Source: Luzula sylvatica (taxonomy: Eukaryota > Streptophyta > Magnoliopsida > Poales > Juncaceae). From it: a stretch of 64,000 bases of DNA. Below the pieces are notes generated by a model. The model did not search any database and was not told where the DNA came from. It saw only the letters and a program-made list of their open reading frames with translations. Every line of letters starts with the position of its first letter. Position 1 is the first letter of the stretch. The position numbers and the translations under genes were made by a program. This document shows positions 56,793 to 64,000 of the stretch, piece after piece. The stretch lies in the NCBI GenBank assembly GCA_946800325.1, contig OX326961.1, forward strand, positions 52,778,793 to 52,842,792, written 5' to 3'.

Positions 56793-58481
56793 ACCTTTTA
56801 TTAGTTTTTGTTTCACATATTTGTCTCTTTTGTTTTTGATTGGTGGTGTTGTTTTAGATTGTGATTTTTGTGCTTTTGTCAGCTTTTTTGGTTGGTGCTG
56901 TATTTTGTTTTTGTCATGAGCATATGTTTTGAAAATACACCAAACAAATGAGCATGTCGATATAAATAAGTAAAAAAAGCCGAGCTGTGCATTATTGTTG
57001 TTGTTGTATCTTAGAGATCCATATCAAAACACAAGTGTAATTATGTGTGTCGAAGAAAATTCTATTCCGCGGGAATGTTCCAAAAAAGTAAAAATAAAAA
57101 TAAATGTATTATCACTGAAATGAGGAAAATATCAAAATAGGATCTGCACCAAAATAAAAGCAGAAACGTTACATGATCACCTTGTCCGGCACAAAAGTTT
57201 GTGCTTTCAGAGTTAGGTTTTAAGTTGAAGACGATATTGGGTCTCCTTCTTGGCAAGATTGATATAGTTAACTACATCCTTCCATCCATCTGAATTTTGC
57301 TTTTTCTGAATCAGGCAAATCAAAGATAATCATCAAATTTGAAAGGCTGCAATAAAGAAACAAATGAAAATTAGTTCAACAAAAATGCAAACTAAATAAG
57401 AAATAAAAACAATATAATATTATATTACGTAATAAAAGCAAGATCAAGGTCTTTTTTGTATTCATGGTGGCTATAAGCACAACTCTCTTTTCCCAAATCC
57501 ATCAAGCTTATAAAGAAAATGGACAACTAATATAAAATATGTAGACATTAAAAAGAAAGACCTGATTTCAGCGGGCAGTTATTTTTTGACCTGCTGTAGT
57601 TGCTTCAAATTTATTTAAATTTTCTGGAAAATTGATTAGAAATGAAAACAGAATAAATTAATATATGGGAAATAGTTTAATTGTGAGAAGATCTGATATA
57701 TTTATGATACTTCAGGATCAAAAAAGAAAAGCACAATCTCTCATTCATTTTGATTTGTGTCATCGTTTCGTTCTTTTTAATCAATAGGAAACGAAGATAT
57801 GAAAAGTGTAATGGATAATCGAACATAAAACCTTGCTGCTAAGAAGATCGATTCCCCTTTGATGTTTTCATTTGGGTTCATCTCTTCTAATTGGACTATT
57901 TAATTACTGTAAATCATGTTCATAGTATAAAAACTGAGATCAATTAATACTGACACGCCACGTTTACCAGGGGAGAGGCAGCCCCGGTGTCAAGAGTTGG
58001 CCCCAGGAAAGCTTGGTTCCCCTCCTTCTGACTTTTGCGAGGGCCCTTGCTGCCTATAGATATATATGACAAAAGTATCACCAAATTGTCCGCAGCGGCA
58101 CTATGACTGGACCCGATAAGAGAATCGACTCCTCCACACAACGCACACTTTTTGATCACAACCTAAAGTCAATCAAAAAAAGAAATTTGAAGTTAGCAAT
58201 CTTCAAATTAGCAGCCAAAATAACAAAGAAATCATTCCCGATTGTTTTTTGAGACAATAGTGTGACAAAAAATGAAGAACTAAAAGCCCTAGTTCGAACA
58301 TAAATTATAAATATCCAAATCTTCAATCCCCAAATCGAGATAAGAAATCAGAAAGGAAAACCTGTTGGAGAGCCAATAATTTTGCCAGAATGAAGACTCA
58401 TGCGCAAATCGTATTTGATTCGGATCTGATTAGGGTTCTGTCGCTTCGTTCAGCAGTGGAAAAGGCAAGCGAGAAAGAAGC
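56793..58481. other. Unassigned stretch, possibly Helitron interior
   Basis: No convincing gene is present. On the minus strand a short frame (58159-57944, CALCGGVDSLIGSSHSAAADNLVILLSYISIGS) and splice-like borders near 58365 and 58165 give a hint of captured exons, but no complete reading emerged. Confidence 0.35.
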
Positions 58482-58745
58482 AGTAGGTGTTGGGGCTGCT
58501 GCCATGGCCATCGGCTTCGTTGTCGTTCATCGTAGCCGCCGTTTCGTCCTGTTTTCTGCGCTAGGGTTTCGCGGCGATTCGCCCTTCGAAGCAATGGAAG
58601 AAGCAAGCTAGAAAGAATCCACAGGTGGTGCGGCTGCTGCCATGGTCGTAGGCTTCTTTGTCGCTCGTCGTGGCCGCCATTTCGTCCTCTTTTCGGTGCT
58701 AGGGTTTGGCCGACGATTCGTCCCTTTTTTCTTCTTTTTTGCTCT
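58482..58745. repeat. Imperfect 138-bp tandem duplication
   Basis: GGCTGCTGCCATGG and the following 110 bp occur at 58494 and again at 58632, about 80 percent alike by eye. GCTAGGGTTT and CGTCGTT-like phrases recur in register. Long frames crossing it on both strands reflect the GC-rich repeat and are not supported as a gene. Confidence 0.75.
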
Positions 58746-58822
58746 GAAGTGCGAATGAGAGGAGAGAGAGAGAGGAGAAGCGGGTAAGTGAAGGAATTGG
58801 TGAACGAATTCTGGCTAGACAT

Positions 58823-59260
58823 GGCTCATGTGATCCATGAGATTACAGTATACACTGGTGTATGTAAACCGTGTCCGTTCAAATTGTGACCGTCCGATCA
58901 CGATCGAACGGCCCATATTTGATGGGCGACGTGACACGCTGTGGTGAGAGCGGCTCAGTAGCATTAGAGGCTCATGTGATCCATGAGATTACAGTATACA
59001 CTGGTGTATGTAAACCGTGTCCGTTCAAATTGTGACCGTCCGATCACGATCGAACGGCCCATATTTGATGGGCGACGTGACACGCTGTGGTGAGAGCGGC
59101 TCAGTAGCATTAGAGGCTCATGTGATCCATGAGATTACAGTATACACTGGTGTATGTAAACCGTGTCCGTTCAAATTGTGACCGTCCGATCACGATCGAA
59201 CGGCCCATATTTGATGGGCGACGTGGCACGCTGTGGTGAGGGCGGCTCAGTAGCATTAGA
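58823..59260. repeat. Three tandem copies of a 146-bp unit
   Basis: Units are 58823-58968, 58969-59114 and 59115-59260, each beginning GGCTCATGTGATCCATGAGA. Copies 1 and 2 look identical, and copy 3 differs at two positions (GTGGCACG, GAGGGCGG). The unit contains GACCGTCCGATCACGATCGA and ATATTTGATGGGCGACGT. No ORF is present. Confidence 0.95.
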
Positions 59261-60416
59261 GTAATTATAATGTGGAAAAATCATTCCTGGTTATTCATGG
59301 AATCTAATTCTCGGTTATGAAGTTAAAAAGTTTAGTGAAGTAATTTTCTGTTTTCTTCTCTATTTTTTTCGGTATGGTATGTAGTATGTTAATTCTTTTT
59401 TTTTTCATTTTTAAGGGGTTTCTTTAACAATTCTATTGAGGATGTAATGACTCTTTTAAGTTTCTAATCAAACAATAGAAGTGGGAGTCGTGATACTTTA
59501 ATCAATAAAAAGTAGTTGTCTAGAAAATGATGTAACCCTAAATAGATAGGGAAGAAAGCGATGATATTTTGACGTACAAGTTTTTTTTTGTAGTATATTA
59601 ATTTATATCTCATGTAAATTTATCTAAATTGAAACTTCTACTTGTCAATTATCAACAAATAATTCGAATGATTCATGTATCAATTCAACAAATTCAATCA
59701 TTTTTCCTAAATGATTATGTCTACTATTTAATTGTAATAACTCATCGTCAAATTTACATGCTATATATTAATTTCTATTTTTTTTTTAGAGTTTTATATT
59801 AAATTCTAATTATTGATTATGATCTCAGCCCATACATAGTAGTGTGTACACAATCAAGGTTTTTCTGCTCATGATTAAAGGAATATAAGCATGTTCTAGC
59901 TAACAATTCGGAATTGTTCTATTTGACTTTTGTTTCCGTATCTTAATTAGCTAATTAAAAAAATTGTTAATTAATCCAACATGAAGAAAAGTTTCTTTTT
60001 TTTTGTAAATGCACGACTATTTCAATGATAGTGCCAAAATTTATTCTCTTCATTATCAAATGAAGTACGGATCAAGTATAAGTTTGTACCGGCTCTCAAA
60101 AACAAAGATTCAAGATTATCCTCAAGTAATATGAGCTCCACAAGACTGTGAATTAATGTCTATCCGTGTGTTGTGTTTAAGGAAAAAGGCAAGAAACTCA
60201 GACACCATATTGGCAATATAGACTAATTACATAATTTGTCCAAGTTCATATATAATTTGATCAGATTTTTGGTGGCTTGGTGCAGAAATATAGCAAGAAT
60301 TAGTATAGCTAATGATTTGTAATTTGTCCGATAAAATATCAAACCTACTTTATTCCATTTATTATTTTCTCAACAGATAAAGGAGTGGTTGACTTTGTTA
60401 GGGTTCCCAATAAGCC
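59261..60416. other. AT-rich intergenic region upstream of the expansin gene
   Basis: I find no gene, terminal repeat or target duplication. The stretch presumably contains the distal expansin promoter. Confidence 0.6.
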
Positions 60417-60424
60417 TATAAATA
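60417..60424 (+). promoter_or_regulatory. TATA box of the expansin-like gene
   Basis: TATAAATA lies 70 nt before the ATG, implying a leader of about 40-50 nt. A second TATATAAATAA at about 60450-60460 is too close to the ATG to be preferred. Confidence 0.6.
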
Positions 60425-60493
60425 TGGTATTGCAATTTCTGTTTATCATATATAAATAAAGAATCAACCACACAAATAACAAAAGATAGAGAA

Positions 60494-61356
60494 ATGGAGA
60501 AGGCATTAAGATTAGTAATGTTTATAAGCTTGTTATCATTCACTCAATGGAAAGTATCATTGGCATGGATCCCAGCCACGGCAACATTCTATGGCGGTGC
60601 CGATGCTTCCCAAACTATGGGCAAGTATATGTAAATTCGTTTCCCAAACTATGTAGGTGGAACAATGTAGGTGGAGCGCTGGATATGGCGTGATGACAAC
60701 TGCTCTCAGCACGGCACTATTCAACAATGGCGGTTCATGCGGTGCATGTTATCAAATTAAGTGCGATCCTAGCAAGTCTTCTTTGTGCAAGCTCGGCACA
60801 TCTGTCACAGTTACTGCAACCAACTTTTGCCCTCCAAATTATGCTTATTCCAATGACAATGGTGGTTGGTGTAATCCACCTAACCAACATTTCGATATGG
60901 CGCAACCCGCTTGGGATGTAATTGGTGTGCACCAAGCAGGAATAATTCCAGTTTTTTATCAAAGGTACATAATCATTATCTAATTTCAATTTATGCAGAA
61001 CGCGAAAATTTGTCCAGATAAACTATAATAAATGATTCATAATCTGCAGGGTACCATGTAAGCGGTCTGGAGGGATTAGATTTGTCATCAACGGGAACCC
61101 TTATTTTGAGTTAGTTACCATCAGCAATGTAGGTGGAAGCGGCATTATTGTTGCCGTTTGGATTAAGGGTTCAAATACAGACTGGGTGCTGATGACGAGG
61201 AATTGGGGAATGAACTGGCAATGCGGAAGTTATCTCAATAATCAGATCTTGTCTTTTCGCATTCAATTAGATAATGGCAAGATATTGATCTTCTATAGCA
61301 TCGCACCGACCAATTGGTGGTTCGGTAGCACGTACACCTCATTGCTCAATTTCTAG
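60494..61356 (+). CDS. Alpha-expansin-like gene, damaged or divergent at the first exon junction
   Basis: Expansins are secreted proteins that loosen cell walls without hydrolysis. Exon 1 (60494-60624) encodes a signal peptide ([24 protein letters not shown]) and the mature start [16 protein letters not shown]. Exon 2 (60671-60964) carries [40 protein letters not shown] and [10 protein letters not shown] of the GH45-like barrel. Exon 3 (61050-61356) encodes the CBM63 domain ([48 protein letters not shown]). Intron 2 is 85 bp. The conserved GGACGYGN block, with its cysteine, is absent at the exon 1/2 border. In its place is a duplicated TTCCCAAACTATG. A 46-bp GT-AG intron (60625-60670) would keep the frame but is unusually short, giving 243 residues against the usual 250-260. 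It may be a pseudogene or a divergent member. Confidence 0.82.
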
Positions 61357-61598
61357 TCATCTTCGAGAATTTTCTTCGGCCATCGCAGCAAACTATATCA
61401 ATTTGTAATTTGTAATTCATAGAACCTACTCTTGTTCCATAAGGATACATCTGGGAATTATGTGTGCAGTGTGGTATTTCTTGAAATTGTTTTTTCTCTT
61501 TTTTCTAGATGGATGTGGCTTAGGTTTTGTTGGAGAACCCACCTTGTAATATACATATTTATGTAATAAATTATAGAAAGAGTATATATAACATTTAA

Positions 61599-62531
61599 GG
61601 CGAGAAAAAAAGGCGATTAAAGGCGATTTTGGGGGTGGAGGCTTCCCTCGCCGCCTCCACCCCCTTCTCCGGCGACCAGACCAGACAGACCAGGGCACCT
61701 TGCACGAGGGGCGATAGAGGGATGTTAGCTTCTTCCCTTCTTCACGAGTGGCGATTAGGGCTGACGTATGGCGATTCACGAGGGGCGATAGCTTCTCTCT
61801 GGCGATCAGACTACCGAGGAGAATGGGCGCGACTTCTTCCCTTCTTCACGGACCAGGGCTCCTTTCCCTTCTTCGTCATCAGACTGCCGAGGAGCCGCCA
61901 GAAACCCTAAAAGGGAAAAAGAGAAAAAGCCGCAAAGGATCTGATGGAATGGATGTGCTATCTCTCTGGCGACGCGATCGTGATTGCACAGGTGGTTATG
62001 GGGTGCTAAGCCCCAGCAAGACCGCGAGGCAGCTCTGACGCGAGGGAAACCGAGTCAGACTTTGTCGAGAGCATCATCCTGCGCAACTCCGATGAGTACC
62101 CGAGGCAGATCCGACGTGGGCGTTTGGGCTAGGAGACAAGGGGCAAGGAGACAAGAAGGGGCAGGGATTCAGGTTGCTGAGGGCGAAACCCTTGCCGCCA
62201 TCGGGGCGATTTTGGAGCTCCTCGAAGAGCAAAAACTCGAAAGGAAAAAGCGGGAAGGGAAAAAGGGAAATCGAAAAATCGCGACGGTGACAGCGTCGAT
62301 GACAATCCGAGCTCGCGTGGCAAACCAAGGGCAGAGGGATGTCGCGTTCGTCTAAGGATGGCCGAAAGCACCATCTCTCGGCATGTATCTTACTTTTGCA
62401 ATTATAATTTATTTTTGCGAAACTACTTTTTTACATTTATCATGTAAAATCGCACCAATGTATTAAACCTTGCTTTAATATATTAAAAGAGGCTTCGCCT
62501 CTTTAGTTTTTCAAAAAAAAAAAAAAAAAAA
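61599..62531 (+). mobile_element. Retroposed unit with poly(A) tail and 9-bp target duplication
   Basis: It is flanked by AACATTTAA (61590-61598 and 62532-62540). The 3' end is a perfect hairpin AAAGAGGC-TTC-GCCTCTTT (62486-62504), then AGTTTTTC and about 19 A. The 5' two thirds are GC-rich with repeated GGCGATTA/CGAGGGGCGATAG phrases. A 123-codon frame (61984-62355) matches nothing I recognise. No RT or endonuclease is present, so it was moved in trans, probably by LINE machinery. I cannot tell whether it is a long SINE, a truncated LINE derivative or a retroposed transcript. It lies about 240 bp after the expansin stop. Confidence 0.75.
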
Positions 62532-62540
62532 AACATTTAA

Positions 62541-63212
62541 TTACTCCATGCAGTGGCAGATTTATTAAGAGACTAGTGGAGACAGTCTTATCTAGATTTT
62601 TAAAAATTTTCACGAAACTCTCCTCCTAAATTAGCACTTCTCCGTTGATCCACGACAAGATTCGTCACCGACTTGATGTTCAAAAGAAAAGAAATCTCAA
62701 GTCGTTACTTCTGCTATAAATACAGACAGAAACACTTCTACACGATAAGGATGGTAAAATAATTACTTTTACTATACATGATAGTTTGTGTAGCTAGATT
62801 GTTAAACTCAAATTAATATTTCAATATATGCTTTATGAAGTTTCGCCATATCATACAATAACTTGATTAAACTGCTTACCTAATTAGATGAATTATACCT
62901 TACAAGCACATGCACGGAAGAATAAACGACTCTTTGTTGATAAAAAAATAATGATGGGCGGTAGTAGTATTTCCATGTCAAGTGCATTTGCAAGTTAATA
63001 ATAAAGATTAGTCAAATAAAAAAATGATATGCGTGTTAATGATAATCATTATTGTTAATATTTTCTGTCATGTGAACTGTATCAAATTGATCATGGATAA
63101 AATTAAATTAATTGGTGCTGGTGGTCCTGGTGGATATACATATAGAGCTTTCTAATAATCAATTTATAATCTAGCTACACAAATTATCATGTATAGTAAA
63201 AGTAAGAGTAGT
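62541..63212. other. AT-rich intergenic region
   Basis: No gene or element is recognised. Confidence 0.55.
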
Positions 63213-63450
63213 GATGTACATCCCCCCAACCTACACCAACATCCTTGATGACATGGATATCGTTTAACACCTCAAGAATTAACACACAAATTTATGATTT
63301 AACACCTTATTTGGATGTTTAATCATAACATAAGATAATAAAAGCGCAAATTAAGATGTTAAATCATGTATTTGTGTGTTAATTCTTGAGGTGTTAAGCG
63401 CTATCCACGTCATCAAGGCATGGGGGGGAGGGGAGTTGTGTATGTACAAC
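63213..63450. mobile_element. Foldback MITE (about 238 bp) with long terminal inverted repeats
   Basis: Arms of about 95 bp are inverted repeats of each other. The left arm reads CTTGATGACATGGATATCG, AACACCTCAAGAATTAACAC and ACACAAATTTATGATTTAAC. The right arm reads the complement with few changes (TTAATTCTTGAGGTGTT). The outer ends share TGTACAT / ATGTACA next to poly-C/poly-G runs. The target duplication is unclear, so the superfamily is not assigned. Confidence 0.7.
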
Positions 63451-64000
63451 ATTTTCCTTATAATAATTCTTGCTATATTTAACTCTATCTTGATTGTTAT
63501 GCGAATAATAATGGTTAACGTGTGTGTGAATATCCATGCAGATATTAAAGGTTTTCGATATACTGTAACTCCAAAGATTTTTGATAATCTATAACTTCAA
63601 AGGTTTTTGGTATAATTATTTAATATGATTAATTGTAATCTTGTATAGTTTCTAAGCTTTTTATTTCCTATAGATAGGTATCATGTTATGTATTATGTTG
63701 AAGAACAATTGAAGAAAAATATTTCTCTTCTTCTATCTTTCTTCTTATTGTACTTGTTAAAATACATTATCAACACGACGCTTTGCCCGCGTGAAAGATT
63801 CAAATTTCGATCATGACTTTCTTATATTCTTTTCCTTGATCTCCAATCAAATGTAGGTATAATTATTATGGGGTTTGATATGACGCCCCCACACATCCTT
63901 GATGTAGAAACTTGATGCGTCAATCAAGACTATTTTAATGGGTTGATTGGATTGATTAACCCTCAAATCGATGTTTTGTTTAATTGATTCAATTAAAAAA
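63451..64000. other. AT-rich intergenic region to the window end
   Basis: Nothing recognised on either strand. Confidence 0.55.

Noticed and set aside
58430..58822. 130-codon minus-strand frame with repeated RNGG..ERQRS..WQQPHHL segments
   Set aside because: The internal repeats mirror the 138-bp DNA duplication. There is no recognised domain and no start context.
61984..62355. 123-codon frame in the retroposon
   Set aside because: GC-rich DNA gives several overlapping open frames on both strands. None has a recognisable domain.

Overview
The window is nuclear DNA of a flowering plant, most likely a eudicot. The evidence is a cell-wall expansin gene with GT-AG introns, plus dense nesting of plant-type transposable elements: Ty1/copia including Sirevirus-like elements, Ty3/gypsy of the Athila/Tat type, a CACTA transposon, a probable Helitron end, a foldback MITE and a poly(A) retroposon. 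There are no bacterial-style operons, no rRNA or tRNA genes and no CRISPR. I cannot name the species.

Layout. 1-3039: 5' part of a minus-strand Sirevirus-like element (A) cut by the window edge. 3040-4327: no recognised gene. 4328-11672: a CACTA element lacking its right terminus. It carries an N-terminal transposase fragment split by a solo LTR (TSD TGCTT) and an eight-exon second gene of the Ptta/En/Spm family. 11673-29334: a decayed gypsy pol whose reverse transcriptase is split by copia element B (13119-29040, TSD ATTTT). B is itself split by element H (19839-27953, TSD ACCGT), a young pol-less Sirevirus-like element. 29335-51690: a rearranged copia element E with LTR pieces in both orientations. 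It contains element D (30871-45785, intact pol, unusual chimeric ends), which holds element C (35676-43682, TSD TAATT), and a solo LTR (45878-47284, TSD GCTTA). 51690-56391: LTR and pol remnants of two further copia elements. 56763-59260: a probable Helitron end, a 138-bp duplication and a 3 x 146-bp tandem repeat. 60494-61356: an alpha-expansin-like gene, the only clear host gene. 61599-62531: a retroposed unit with poly(A) and a 9-bp TSD. 63213-63450: a foldback MITE.

How the parts may work together. Element D encodes an open protease-integrase-RT-RNase H but has damaged termini. Element H has intact, nearly identical LTRs, PBS, PPTs and a full gag but no pol, and in place of pol carries a long accessory ORF resembling the 'putative plant transposon protein' family. 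D-like elements are therefore plausible helpers for H. Upstream of the accessory ORF lies an array of paired palindromes (cores such as CCGTTCGAACGG) of the same kind that crowds the LTRs of several different copia families here. The best candidate for something undescribed is H: a non-autonomous gag-plus-accessory element with a possible internal promoter array.

All family assignments come from reading motifs by eye; no database search was run.
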